The notes below the pieces were generated by a model. The model was not told the DNA's origin. It ran no database searches and saw only the letters and a list, made by a program, of their open reading frames with translations. Shown here in pieces: positions 42,455 to 51,623 of a stretch of 64,000 nt of DNA. Position 1 is the stretch's first letter. Every line of letters begins with the position of its first letter. This stretch comes from Ralstonia insidiosa (GTDB taxonomy: Bacteria; Pseudomonadota; Gammaproteobacteria; Burkholderiales; Burkholderiaceae): assembly GCF_008801405.1 (NCBI RefSeq), contig NZ_VZPV01000001.1:2418001-2482000 (forward strand), read 5' to 3'. A program made the position numbers and the translations under genes.

Positions 42455-43906
42455 TTACAGGCCCGTGTGCTGGGCGATGTAGCCCTTGATGCGGTCGGCA
42501 TCCGCAGGCATGACTTCGAAGCGCTGCGGCAGCGATTCAATGTCAGCGTAGCCGGCCGGGCGCTCCGGCTCGCGGTCCAGCGCCTCACGGATGGTGTCGC
42601 CGAACTTGGCCGGCAACGCCGTTTCCAGCACCACCATCGGCACGCCTGGCGTCAGGTTCTCGCGCGCCACCTTCACGCCGTCGGCGGTGTGGGTGTCGAT
42701 CATCGTGCCGTAAGTGGCAAACACGTCGCGGATCGTGTTGACGCGGTCCTCATGCGAGCTGCGGCCCGAGAGAAAACCGAACTCGGCGATGCGATCGAAT
42801 TCCGGCTTGCCGGTCATCGAGAAACCGCCCTTCTCGTCCACGTCGCGGAACAGCTGCGCGAGGCGCGCCGGGTCACGGCCCAGCAGGTCGAACACGAAGC
42901 GCTCGAAGTTCGATGCCTTGCTGATGTCCATGCTCGGGCTGGACGTGTGGTACGTCTGCGCGGCCGAACGCACGCGGTACGTGCCGGTGCGGAAGAACTC
43001 GTCGAGCACGTCGTTCTCGTTGGTCGCAACGACCAGCTTGTCGATCGGCAAACCCATCATGCGCGCGATGTGACCCGCGCAGACGTTGCCGAAGTTGCCC
43101 GACGGCACGCAGAACGAGACCTTGTCGCCAATCTTCGGGGCGGCCAGCAGGTAGCCCTTGAAGTAGTAGACAACCTGCGCCACAACGCGCGCCCAGTTGA
43201 TCGAGTTGACCGTGCCGATCTTCTGGCGGGCCTTGTACTCGTGGTCGTTCGACACGGCCTTGACGATGTCCTGCGCATCATCGAACACGCCTTCGATGGC
43301 GATGTTGAAGATGTTCTTGTCTTGCAGGCTGAACATCTGCGCGGTCTGGAACGCGCTCATCTTGCGGTGCGGGCTCAGCATAAACACGCGCACGCCGCGC
43401 TTGCCGCGCATGGCGTATTCGGCGGCGCTGCCGGTGTCGCCGGAGGTGGCGCCCAGGATGTTCAACTCGGCGTGCTCGCGGTCGAGTGCGTATTCGAACA
43501 GGTTGCCCAGCAGCTGCATCGCCATGTCCTTGAACGCCAGCGTCGGGCCGTTGGACAGGCACAGCAGCGACAGCGACGTGCCACCTTCATCGCCCAGCTT
43601 GTGCAGCGGCGTGATGTCGGCGGTGTTGTCTCCGGCGCGCGCGTTGCTGTAGACCTCGGCCGTGTACGTGCGGCGGGTCAGCGCGCGCAGATCGTCTTCC
43701 GGAATGTCGGTGGCGAACTTGCGCAGGATCTCGAACGCGAGGTCGGCATATGGCAGATCGCGCCAGCGGGTCAGTTCTTCAACGCTGACTTGCGGGTACT
43801 GCTCGGGCAGGTACAGGCCGCCGTCCGGCGCCAAGCCGCCCAGCAGGATGCGGGAAAAACTCTGCGGCTCTGCGTGGCCGCGGGTCGATCGGTATTGCAT
43901 GCTCAT
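42455..43906 (-). CDS. thrC: Threonine synthase
   Basis: A 483-residue PLP enzyme that converts O-phosphohomoserine to threonine. MQYRSTRGHAEPQSFSRILLGGLAPDGGLY is partly the diagnostic start (STRG..P.SF..ILLGGLAPDGGLYLPE), and the PLP lysine is in TLAFKDMAMQLLG; GATSGDTGSAA binds the phosphate. Length fits the Gram-negative ThrC form. It begins four bases after hom, so the two are coupled in an alaC-hom-thrC run. Confidence 0.97.
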   Translation of the reverse strand: MSMQYRSTRGHAEPQSFSRILLGGLAPDGGLYLPEQYPQVSVEELTRWRDLPYADLAFEILRKFATDIPEDDLRALTRRTYTAEVYSNARAGDNTADITPLHKLGDEGGTSLSLLCLSNGPTLAFKDMAMQLLGNLFEYALDREHAELNILGATSGDTGSAAEYAMRGKRGVRVFMLSPHRKMSAFQTAQMFSLQDKNIFNIAIEGVFDDAQDIVKAVSNDHEYKARQKIGTVNSINWARVVAQVVYYFKGYLLAAPKIGDKVSFCVPSGNFGNVCAGHIARMMGLPIDKLVVATNENDVLDEFFRTGTYRVRSAAQTYHTSSPSMDISKASNFERFVFDLLGRDPARLAQLFRDVDEKGGFSMTGKPEFDRIAEFGFLSGRSSHEDRVNTIRDVFATYGTMIDTHTADGVKVARENLTPGVPMVVLETALPAKFGDTIREALDREPERPAGYADIESLPQRFEVMPADADRIKGYIAQHTGL

Positions 43907-43910
43907 GACC

Positions 43911-45236
43911 TCAGTTCAACTCTTCCATGCGGATGCGCTTGACCTTCGACAGCACGGTCGGCAGCGCTTCGATGGCGGCAATGGCACCGTTCACGTGTTT
44001 CTCAACGGCCGTGTGCGTCAGCATGATGATGTCGGTCTGCGGCTGCGGCTCGCCCTCGCGCGATTCCTTCTGCAGCATCGCGTCGATCGAGATACCGGTT
44101 TTGGCCAGGATCTGCGTGATGTCGGCTAGCACGCCCGTCTGATCGGCCACGCGGATGCGCAGGTAGTAGCTCGAACGCACTTCGTCGATCGGCAGCACCG
44201 GCGTGTCGGACAGCGCGTCGGGCTGAAACGCCAGATGCGGCACGCGGTGTTCCGGGTCAGCCGTGTGCAGGCGGGTCACGTCCACCAGATCGGCGACGAC
44301 GGCCGAGGCGGTCGGCTCGGCACCGGCGCCCTTGCCGTAGTACAGCGTCGGGCCCACGGCGTCACCGTTGACGACCACGGCGTTCATCGCACCTTCCACG
44401 TTCGCGATCAGGCGTTTGGTCGGCACCAGCGTCGGATGTACGCGCAGCTCGATGCCCGCTTCAGCGCGACGCGTGATGCCCAGCAGCTTGATGCGGTAGC
44501 CGAGTTCTTCGGCGTAGCGGATATCGACGGCTTCCAGCTTGGTGATGCCTTCCACATACGCGCGCTCGAACTGCACCGGCACACCAAAAGCGATCGCGCT
44601 CATGAGCGTGAGCTTGTGTGCGGCGTCGAAGCCTTCGATGTCGAACGTCGGATCGGCCTCGGCATACCCCAGGCGCTGGGCTTCCTTCAGCACCGTGTCG
44701 AAGTCCAGGCCCTTGTCACGCATCTCCGACAGGATGAAGTTCGTGGTGCCGTTGATGATGCCGGCGATCCACTCGATGCGGTTGGCCGTCAGGCCCTCGC
44801 GCAGCGCCTTGATGATGGGGATGCCACCGGCCACTGCGGCCTCGAACGCCACCATCACGCCCTTGTCCTGGGCAGCCTTGAAGATCTCGTTGCCGTGCAC
44901 GGCCAGCAGCGCCTTGTTGGCGGTGACGACGTGCTTGCCGTTGGCGATGGCGCGCAGCACCAGTTCGCGCGTCAGGTCATAGCCGCCGATCAGTTCTACG
45001 ACGATATCGATCTCGGGCGAATCCACGATCGCAAACGGATCGTTCACCACGGGCACGGTCGCCCCGGCTTCCTGCACGATGGCACGTGCCTTCTCGAGGT
45101 TGCGCACAGCAATCATGGCGACCTCAATACCGCGCCCAGCGCGACGACGGATTTCTTCCTGGTTCCGTTGCAGAACCTTGAGGGTACCGCCACCGACGGT
45201 ACCGAGCCCGAGCAGGCCGATCTTGATGGGATTCAT
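43911..45236 (-). CDS. hom: Homoserine dehydrogenase
   Basis: A 441-residue enzyme that reduces aspartate semialdehyde to homoserine. NAD(P) motif GLLGLGTVGGGTL (about residues 6-18), the catalytic segment AAVAGGIPIIKALREGL and the C-terminal ACT domain (about 355-435; RIRVADQTGVLADITQILAK), which usually binds threonine for feedback control. The start at 45236 (MNPIKIG) is at the domain start; the frame to 45263 is not needed. Spacing to alaC is 101 bp, so it may also have its own promoter. Confidence 0.97.
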   Translation of the reverse strand: MNPIKIGLLGLGTVGGGTLKVLQRNQEEIRRRAGRGIEVAMIAVRNLEKARAIVQEAGATVPVVNDPFAIVDSPEIDIVVELIGGYDLTRELVLRAIANGKHVVTANKALLAVHGNEIFKAAQDKGVMVAFEAAVAGGIPIIKALREGLTANRIEWIAGIINGTTNFILSEMRDKGLDFDTVLKEAQRLGYAEADPTFDIEGFDAAHKLTLMSAIAFGVPVQFERAYVEGITKLEAVDIRYAEELGYRIKLLGITRRAEAGIELRVHPTLVPTKRLIANVEGAMNAVVVNGDAVGPTLYYGKGAGAEPTASAVVADLVDVTRLHTADPEHRVPHLAFQPDALSDTPVLPIDEVRSSYYLRIRVADQTGVLADITQILAKTGISIDAMLQKESREGEPQPQTDIIMLTHTAVEKHVNGAIAAIEALPTVLSKVKRIRMEELN

Positions 45237-45337
45237 GGGACGTATCGTAAAAACGGAAAGCAAAAAACGGACAGGGCAGACACTTCGGTCTGCCCCGCGA
45301 ACAACATGTCTGACGGATGACCGAGCGAATTGCCGAC

Positions 45338-46579
45338 TCAGGCGGCCCGGATTCCAGTACCGTGACGCTGACGGTACCGCTCCAGGAAGCGCGAAATTCG
45401 GCCAATCGCTTCACGAAGGTCGTCTTCGTGCGGCAGGAAGACGATGCGGAAGTGGTCCGGCGAGTGCCAGTTGAAGCCCGTGCCCTGCACCAGCAGCACA
45501 CGCTCCTCTTCCAGCAGTTGGCGGATGAATTGCTGATCGTCTTCGATCGGGTACACGGCCGGATCGAGGCGCGGGAACATGTACAGCGCAGCCTTGGGCT
45601 TCACGCAGGTCACACCCGGGATCGCAGTAATCAGCTCGTGCGCCAGGTCGCGCTGACGACGCATGCGGCCGCCCGGCGCCACGAGGTCTTTAATGCTCTG
45701 ATAGCCGCCCAGCGCAGTCTGGATCGCCCATTGCCCCGGCACGTTGGCACACAGGCGCATCGACGACAGCATGTTCAGGCCTTCGATGTAGTCCTTGGCC
45801 GGGCGCTTGTCGCCGGAGACGACCATCCAGCCCGCGCGGTAACCGCACGAGCGATAGCTCTTCGACAGGCTGTTGAACGTGATGGTCAGCACATCTTCCG
45901 ACAGCGAGCCGAGAGCCGTGTGCTTGTTGTCGTCAAACAGGACCTTGTCGTACACCTCGTCGGCGAAGATCACCAGGCCGTGCTCGCGCGCAATCGCAAT
46001 GATGCCGCGCAGCAGATCATCGGAATACAACGCGCCCGTCGGGTTGTTCGGGTTGATGACGACGATGCCCTTGGTGTTCGGCGTGATCTTGGCGCGGATG
46101 TCGTCCAGGTCCGGCATCCAGCCGTTGGACTCATCGCAGTAGTAATGCACTGGCGTGCCGCCCGAAAGGCTGGTCACCGCGGTCCACAGCGGGTAGTCGG
46201 GCGCCGGCAGGAGCAGCTCGTCGCCCTGATCGAGCAGCGCGTTGGTCGCCAGCGAAATCAGCTCCGATGCGCCATTGCCCAGGTAGATGTCATCCAGCGT
46301 GACGTTCTTGATGCCCTGCTCTTGCGTGTAGTGCATCACCGCCTTGCGCGCCGCGAAAATGCCCTTGGAATCCGAATAACCGGCCGAGTTCGGCAGGTTG
46401 CGGATCATGTCCAGCTGAATCTCTTCCGGGGCATCAAAGCCGAACGGGGCTAGGTTGCCGATGTTCAGCTTGATGATCTTATGGCCGTCTTCTTCCATCT
46501 GCTTGGCCTTCTCGAGCACGGGGCCGCGAATGTCATAGCAGACGTTATTGAGCTTGGCGGATTTCTGGATCGTTTTCAC
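45338..46579 (-). CDS. Alanine-type aminotransferase (AlaC/AlaA family)
   Basis: A 413-residue fold-type I PLP aminotransferase. The PLP lysine is in FNSLSKSYRSCGYRAGW; NPNNPTGALY and ADEVYDKVLF bind the cofactor; LNIGNLAPFGFDAPEE is the alanine aminotransferase-type start. It likely makes alanine from pyruvate and glutamate and is often next to hom in betaproteobacteria. The GTG at 46579 is taken as start because the family begins with KTIQKSAKLNNVCYDIRG right after it; the frame to 46888 is not protein-like. Divergent from the DUF498/arn genes. Confidence 0.9.
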   Translation of the reverse strand: MKTIQKSAKLNNVCYDIRGPVLEKAKQMEEDGHKIIKLNIGNLAPFGFDAPEEIQLDMIRNLPNSAGYSDSKGIFAARKAVMHYTQEQGIKNVTLDDIYLGNGASELISLATNALLDQGDELLLPAPDYPLWTAVTSLSGGTPVHYYCDESNGWMPDLDDIRAKITPNTKGIVVINPNNPTGALYSDDLLRGIIAIAREHGLVIFADEVYDKVLFDDNKHTALGSLSEDVLTITFNSLSKSYRSCGYRAGWMVVSGDKRPAKDYIEGLNMLSSMRLCANVPGQWAIQTALGGYQSIKDLVAPGGRMRRQRDLAHELITAIPGVTCVKPKAALYMFPRLDPAVYPIEDDQQFIRQLLEEERVLLVQGTGFNWHSPDHFRIVFLPHEDDLREAIGRISRFLERYRQRHGTGIRAA

Positions 46580-46863
46580 GGGCGATGTCGAGCGGGCTTG
46601 GATTGCGGATGATTTTGTAATGCAGCAAGGCGGCGAGGGTGGCGCCACTTGCGCGGCAAGCGCTGCGCTCTTCCTTGCCGGGCGTCGCCGGTCGTTCGTG
46701 GCGTCGGGCGCGGCGGGCAAAGGAGAGAAAAAGATATAATTTAGCCCATTATGACAGACTTCGGCGGGCATTTTTGCAACGCAGCGAGATCGCCCCGGCA
46801 GTCTGAAACCTAGCGCTCTGCTGCTGTGTGCGCCGCAGCCAATGCGCCTGATGGGATTCCGCC

Positions 46864-47244
46864 TTGAAGCTCCATTCCTCCGATCCAACCACCGTTCTCA
46901 ATACCGTCACCGCCTATGGCGACGGCTATATCGAAATCAACAAGGTGCGCTACGAGCATTCGGTGCTCGTCATGCCCGAAGGTGCGGTCATACCGTGGGA
47001 TGTCGCGCGCTTTGAAGACCTCACGCCCGAGCACTTCGCCCGCCTGCTGGAACTGGGTGCGGAGGTGGTCGTATTCGGCACCGGTAACAAACTGCGCTTT
47101 CCGCACCCGCGCCTGACCGCGCCGCTCACCGAGAAGCGCATCGGCGTGGAAGCAATGGACCTGCAGGCCGCGGGCCGCACCTACAACATCCTGATGCTGG
47201 AAGGCCGCAAAGCGGCGGCCGCATTGCTGATCGAACGCGCCTGA
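46864..47244 (+). CDS. Mth938-like (DUF498) domain protein
   Basis: A 126-residue protein of the Mth938/NDUFAF3-like family. VNKVRYEHSVLVMPEG-like core (here INKVRYEHSVLVMPEGAVIP) and LRFPHP are conserved in the family, whose bacterial members have unknown function and whose mitochondrial relatives help assemble complex I. The TTG start at 46864 is required, since the next ATG is deep in the domain. It precedes arnT by four bases, so it is transcribed with the Arn genes; no role in lipid A is implied. Confidence 0.85.
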   Translation: MKLHSSDPTTVLNTVTAYGDGYIEINKVRYEHSVLVMPEGAVIPWDVARFEDLTPEHFARLLELGAEVVVFGTGNKLRFPHPRLTAPLTEKRIGVEAMDLQAAGRTYNILMLEGRKAAAALLIERA

Positions 47245-47248
47245 CTGC

Positions 47249-48919
47249 ATGCCGATCGACCGCTCTGCCAACGCGCCTGCCCTGCCCTGGCGCAATGCCT
47301 CCCTGTGGCTGCTGGCCGCCGCCTTTCTGGCTGTCTGGCTGGGCACACTGGGCTACCGCCACCTGATCCCCACCGACGAAGGCCGCTACGCCGAGATCGC
47401 CCGCGAGATGTTCACCACGGGCGACTGGGTGACCATCCGCTACAACGCCCTGAAGTATTTCGAGAAGCCACCGCTGCAGATGTGGGGCACGGCGCTCGCC
47501 TACACGCTGTTTGGCGTTGGCGACTGGCAGGCACGGCTGTTCACGGCGTTGTCGGGCATCGCCGGCCTCGTTTTCACGATGCTGGCGGCAGCGCGCTGGT
47601 GGGGCAAACGAACCGCCGTTATCACCGGGCTGGTCCTGGTGAGTGCGCCGATGTGGAATGTGGGTGCACATTTCAATTCGCTCGATATGGGCGTGGCCGG
47701 CTGCATGACGATGGCACTGGCGGCGCTGCTGCTGGCACAGCATCCGGATGCCACGCGCAGCCAGCAACGCAACTGGATGTGGGTCTGCTGGGCGTCGATG
47801 GCACTGGCTGTACTGAGCAAGGGCCTGATCGGTGTTGTGCTGCCGGGCTTCGTGCTGGTGGTCTACACACTCGTCGCGCGTGACTGGGCATTGTGGAAAC
47901 GGCTGCACCTGATGACGGGGCTGATCGTCTTCTTTGCGGTGGGTGCACCGTGGTTCGCGCTGATTTCTGCGCGCAACCCGGAGTTTGCGTGGTTCTTCTT
48001 CGTGCACGAGCACTTCCAGCGCTTCACCTCGACCGTGCACAACCGCAACGCGCCGCTTTGGTATTTCGTGCCGCTGCTGCTGGCGGGCTTCCTGCCGTGG
48101 CTTGCGCAACTGCCGGGCGCGGCACGCCTCTCCTTCGCTCGCACTGAAACTGCTACCAATGGCTTCCGACCAACGCTCATGCTCGGTTTGTGGGCCATCC
48201 TGATCTTCGCGTTTTTCAGCATTTCCGACTCCAAGCTGCCGGGCTATATCTTCCCGATCATCCCGGCGCTGGCGGTTCTGGCTGCGCTGGCGCTGGAAAC
48301 GACCAGCGAGCGCGCTTGGCGCTGGCAACTCAAGGTCTTCCTGGCGTTGGCCGTGGTCGGTCTGGCGGCGAGCGGCTATGTGGCAACAATGTCGTCGGAC
48401 ATGTACCCGAATGCCGTGTTTTCGCGTTTTGGGGTGTTCCTGGCGGTGGCCTTCGCTGCAGGCGCCGTTTTTACGTGGCTGGCGCTGCGCTTTGCAGACA
48501 GGCGCTTTGAGAGTCTCGTTGCGTTCGCCTGTGCGTGGTTCCTGACGTTTACGGTCGCCCTGCTCGGCCACGAGGCATTCGGGCGTTCGATGTCGGGTAT
48601 CGATCTCGTACCTGCCGTCAAACCGTGGCTGAAGCCCGGCGTACCGTTCTATGCGGTGGAGCGACTGGACCATACAATGCCGTTTTACCTCGGCACGCCA
48701 ACCACGATGGTGCAGCAGCCCGATGAACTGGCCTTCGGCATCGAGCAAGAGCCCACCAAGTGGATTCCGACCACCGAGGCCTTCGTGACCCACTGGAAGG
48801 AAGGCGGCCAGGCCGTCGCCATGATGGGGCCGGGTACGTATGACCGCTTGTCAGCCCAGGGCGTACCGATGATTGTGATCGCCCGAGATGCCCGCCGCGT
48901 GATCGTGCGGCGCAACTAG
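47249..48919 (+). CDS. arnT: ArnT-like glycosyltransferase (lipid A L-Ara4N transferase)
   Basis: A 556-residue inner-membrane GT83/PMT-fold transferase with about 12 hydrophobic helices. The periplasmic loop near the N-terminus has PTDEGRYAEIAREMFTTGDW (about residues 42-61) with the catalytic Asp-Glu, and YFEKPPLQMW is diagnostic of ArnT. It moves L-Ara4N from undecaprenyl phosphate to lipid A phosphates, giving resistance to polymyxin and other cationic peptides. The other arn genes follow on the same strand, which supports ArnT over other PMT-like enzymes. Confidence 0.9.
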   Translation: MPIDRSANAPALPWRNASLWLLAAAFLAVWLGTLGYRHLIPTDEGRYAEIAREMFTTGDWVTIRYNALKYFEKPPLQMWGTALAYTLFGVGDWQARLFTALSGIAGLVFTMLAAARWWGKRTAVITGLVLVSAPMWNVGAHFNSLDMGVAGCMTMALAALLLAQHPDATRSQQRNWMWVCWASMALAVLSKGLIGVVLPGFVLVVYTLVARDWALWKRLHLMTGLIVFFAVGAPWFALISARNPEFAWFFFVHEHFQRFTSTVHNRNAPLWYFVPLLLAGFLPWLAQLPGAARLSFARTETATNGFRPTLMLGLWAILIFAFFSISDSKLPGYIFPIIPALAVLAALALETTSERAWRWQLKVFLALAVVGLAASGYVATMSSDMYPNAVFSRFGVFLAVAFAAGAVFTWLALRFADRRFESLVAFACAWFLTFTVALLGHEAFGRSMSGIDLVPAVKPWLKPGVPFYAVERLDHTMPFYLGTPTTMVQQPDELAFGIEQEPTKWIPTTEAFVTHWKEGGQAVAMMGPGTYDRLSAQGVPMIVIARDARRVIVRRN

Positions 48920-49044
48920 GTGCCACCCGCTTGTCATCATTCGGCCCCGCCGAAAGGGGCGTGCAAGCGGAATTGTCGTAACATGCGCCCCGGCGGTAGA
49001 GTCGCGGGGAAGCCGCCGCAGTTGGTAAAACATCAAAACAACAC

Positions 49045-49416
49045 ATGAATCTGGTCACTTTCGGGCTGATCCTGACAGGCGTCATGCTCAATGCCTGCGC
49101 CCAGCTACTGCTCAAGGCAGGCGTCAACAACATTGGCCGCTTTGCGTTCTCGGCCGAAAACATCGTGCCGATCGGCATCAAGCTTGCAACGCAGTTGCCC
49201 ATCATCGGCGGCCTGTCGTGCTACGTGATTTCCGTGGTGGTGTGGATCCTCGGCCTGTCGCGCGTGGATGTGACCATTGCGTATCCAATGCTCTCGCTGG
49301 GCTACGTGGTCAATGCCTTCCTGGCGTGGTATCTGTTTGGCGAAGTGTTGTCGATCCAGCGACTGGTCGGCATCGCCATCATCCTCGTCGGTGTGCTCGT
49401 GCTAGCCCGCTCATGA
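49045..49416 (+). CDS. ArnE/ArnF-like SMR-fold flippase subunit
   Basis: A 123-residue membrane protein with four helices of the EamA/SMR type: VMLNACAQLLLKAGVN, then ISVVVWILGLSRVDVTIAYP and LGYVVNAFLAWYLFGE, all conserved in ArnE and ArnF. In E. coli the two form a heterodimer that flips undecaprenyl-phosphate-L-Ara4N. Only one such gene is present here, so it may work as a homodimer or with a partner encoded elsewhere. It lies between arnT and arnB; a 125-bp gap before it holds a G-rich hairpin and no gene. Confidence 0.82.
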   Translation: MNLVTFGLILTGVMLNACAQLLLKAGVNNIGRFAFSAENIVPIGIKLATQLPIIGGLSCYVISVVVWILGLSRVDVTIAYPMLSLGYVVNAFLAWYLFGEVLSIQRLVGIAIILVGVLVLARS

Positions 49417-49459
49417 GCGGCTTGGCCTCCTCATCCTATTTACGTCCGCATTTGCCACA

Positions 49460-50620
49460 ATGACGCAAACCAACGCCACCGCTGAACAACCGTTCCTGCC
49501 CTTCGTGCGCCCGACCATTGACGAGGCGACCATCGCCGCGGTGGCTGATGTGCTGCGCTCTGGCTGGATCACCTCGGGCCCGAAGGTTGCCGCGTTCGAA
49601 GCCGCGCTGTCGGAATACTTCGGCGGGCGCATCGTGCGCACGTTCGCCAACGGTACGGCCACGATGGAAGTCGCGCTGCGCATCGCGGGCATCGGCCCTG
49701 GCGATGAGGTCATCACCACGCCGATCTCGTGGGTGGCCACGTCCAACGTGGTGCTGACGGTTGGCGCCAAGCCGGTCTTCGTCGATATTGACCCGGTCAC
49801 GCGCAACATCGATCTGGACAAGGTCGAAGCCGCCATCACGCCGCGCACGAAAGCGATCATTCCGGTCTACCTGTCCGGCTTGCCTGTCAATATGGATCGC
49901 CTGTACGACATCGCCCGCCGCCACAAGCTGCGCGTGGTGGAAGACGCCGCGCAGGCCATCGGCTCGCGCTGGGGCGACAAGCGCATCGGTGAGATTGGCG
50001 ATCTGGTCAGCTTCAGCTTCCAGGCCAACAAGAACATCACCACCATCGAAGGCGGCGCGCTCGTGCTGAACACGCCCGAAGAAGCCGTGCTGGCCGAGAA
50101 GTACCGCCTGCAAGGCGTCGTGCGCACCGGCTTCGACGGCATGGAAGTCGACCTGGTCGGCGGCAAGTTCAACCTGACGGACGTCAATGCGGCCATCGGC
50201 CTGGGCCAGTTCGCGCAGCTTGAAGCCGTGACCGCACGCCGCGCCGCACTCGCGCGCCGCTACTTTGCCGCCATGCGCGCGGCCGACATCGAATCGTTCG
50301 GCGTCGAGCTGCCGGTGGAAGATTTCACGGCCACCAACTGGCACATGTTCCAGATCGTGCTGCCACTGGATCGCCTGAAGGTGGACCGCGCCGGGTTCAT
50401 GGCCGGCCTGAAGGCGCTGGGCATCGGCGCGGGCGTGCACTATCCGCCCATCCATCTGTTCAAGCTCTATCGCGAACTCGGCTGGAAGCCGGGTATGTTC
50501 CCAGTGGCAGAACGCATCGGCCGCGCTATTGTCACGCTGCCGATGTTCGCCGGCATGGAAGATTCTGACGTGGATCGCGTGGTCAGCGCGGTCCGCCAAC
50601 TTTGCGCCCAGTACCAATAA
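49460..50620 (+). CDS. arnB: UDP-L-Ara4O C-4'' transaminase ArnB
   Basis: A 386-residue DegT/DnrJ/EryC1/StrS-type PLP transaminase. FVRPTIDEATIAAVADVLRSGWITSGPKV is the conserved start (only its motifs ITSGPK and NGTATMEVAL are used here), and the PLP lysine sits in FQANKNITTIEGG. It converts UDP-4-keto-pentose to UDP-L-Ara4N using glutamate. Position between the flippase gene and arnC fits this role rather than other sugar aminations. Confidence 0.93.
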   Translation: MTQTNATAEQPFLPFVRPTIDEATIAAVADVLRSGWITSGPKVAAFEAALSEYFGGRIVRTFANGTATMEVALRIAGIGPGDEVITTPISWVATSNVVLTVGAKPVFVDIDPVTRNIDLDKVEAAITPRTKAIIPVYLSGLPVNMDRLYDIARRHKLRVVEDAAQAIGSRWGDKRIGEIGDLVSFSFQANKNITTIEGGALVLNTPEEAVLAEKYRLQGVVRTGFDGMEVDLVGGKFNLTDVNAAIGLGQFAQLEAVTARRAALARRYFAAMRAADIESFGVELPVEDFTATNWHMFQIVLPLDRLKVDRAGFMAGLKALGIGAGVHYPPIHLFKLYRELGWKPGMFPVAERIGRAIVTLPMFAGMEDSDVDRVVSAVRQLCAQYQ

Positions 50621-50627
50621 GCCAATA

Positions 50628-51623
50628 ATGAAGACACCCGCTCTCTCGGTCGTCATTCCTGTCTACAACGAAGAAGACGGGCTCGCCGCGCTGTTTGCGC
50701 GACTGTATCCCGCACTCGATGCGCTCGGCATTTCGTACGAGGTCGTGTTCGTCAACGACGGCAGCCGCGACCGCTCCGCCGCCATGCTGGCCGAGCAGTT
50801 CCGCGCACGCCCGGACAGCACGCGCGTCGTGCTGTTCAATGGCAACTATGGTCAGCACATGGCCATCCTGGCCGGCTTCGAGCATGCGCGCGGCGAACGC
50901 GTCGTCACACTTGATGCCGACCTGCAGAACCCGCCGGAAGAAATCGGCCGCCTGATAGCCAAGCTCGACGAAGGCTACGACTACGTCGGCACCATCCGTC
51001 GCGCCCGGCAGGACAGCTGGTTCCGCCGCACCGCATCGCGCGCCATGAACTCGCTGCGCGAGCGCATCACGCACATCAAGATGACCGACCAGGGCTGCAT
51101 GCTGCGCGCCTACAACCGGACCATCGTCGATACCATCAACCGCTGCCGCGAAGTCAACACCTTCATCCCGGCACTGGCCTACACCTTCAGCAAGAACCCG
51201 ACCGAAATCGAAGTCGACCACGAAGAACGCTTCGCAGGCGAATCGAAGTACTCGCTGTACAAGCTGGTGCGCCTGAATTTCGACCTGGTGACGGGCTTCT
51301 CGGTGGTGCCGCTGCAATGGTTCTCGGCGATCGGCATGCTGCTGTCGCTGGCCTCGGCCATCCTGTTCATCCTGCTGGTGATTCGCCGCTTCGTGCTTGG
51401 CGCGGAAGTTCAGGGCGTATTCACGCTGTTTGCCATCACGTTCTTCCTGATGGGCGTGCTGCTGTTTGGCATTGGCCTCTTGGGCGAGTACATCGGCCGC
51501 ATCTATCAACAGGTGCGTGAGCGTCCGCGCTATCTGGTGCAAGGCGTGCTGGAAGACACGCCCCATCTGCACGAAGCCGGCCCGGCTGACCTGAAGAACA
51601 ATTCGCAGCGGGGTGTTGCATGA
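50628..51623 (+). CDS. arnC: Undecaprenyl-phosphate 4-deoxy-4-formamido-L-Ara transferase ArnC
   Basis: A 331-residue GT2 transferase. SVVIPVYNEEDGL and FVNDGSRDRS start the GT-A fold, DADLQNPPEE holds the metal-binding Asp residues, and two C-terminal membrane helices (about 235-260 and 270-295) anchor it. It attaches L-Ara4FN to undecaprenyl phosphate. The ATG at 50628 is seven bases after arnB and is preferred; the frame from 50529 overlaps arnB. The stop overlaps the next gene as ATGA. Confidence 0.93.
   Translation: MKTPALSVVIPVYNEEDGLAALFARLYPALDALGISYEVVFVNDGSRDRSAAMLAEQFRARPDSTRVVLFNGNYGQHMAILAGFEHARGERVVTLDADLQNPPEEIGRLIAKLDEGYDYVGTIRRARQDSWFRRTASRAMNSLRERITHIKMTDQGCMLRAYNRTIVDTINRCREVNTFIPALAYTFSKNPTEIEVDHEERFAGESKYSLYKLVRLNFDLVTGFSVVPLQWFSAIGMLLSLASAILFILLVIRRFVLGAEVQGVFTLFAITFFLMGVLLFGIGLLGEYIGRIYQQVRERPRYLVQGVLEDTPHLHEAGPADLKNNSQRGVA

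Noticed and set aside
40090..42489. 799-codon plus-strand frame over moaE, moaD, moeA and the UDG gene
   Set aside because: It crosses several well-supported genes and has no family features.
46735..46753. TATAAT (plus) and CATAAT (minus) boxes between alaC and the DUF498 gene
   Set aside because: Neither has a -35 at a usual spacing; the minus box would need a 20-bp spacer to TTGCAA.
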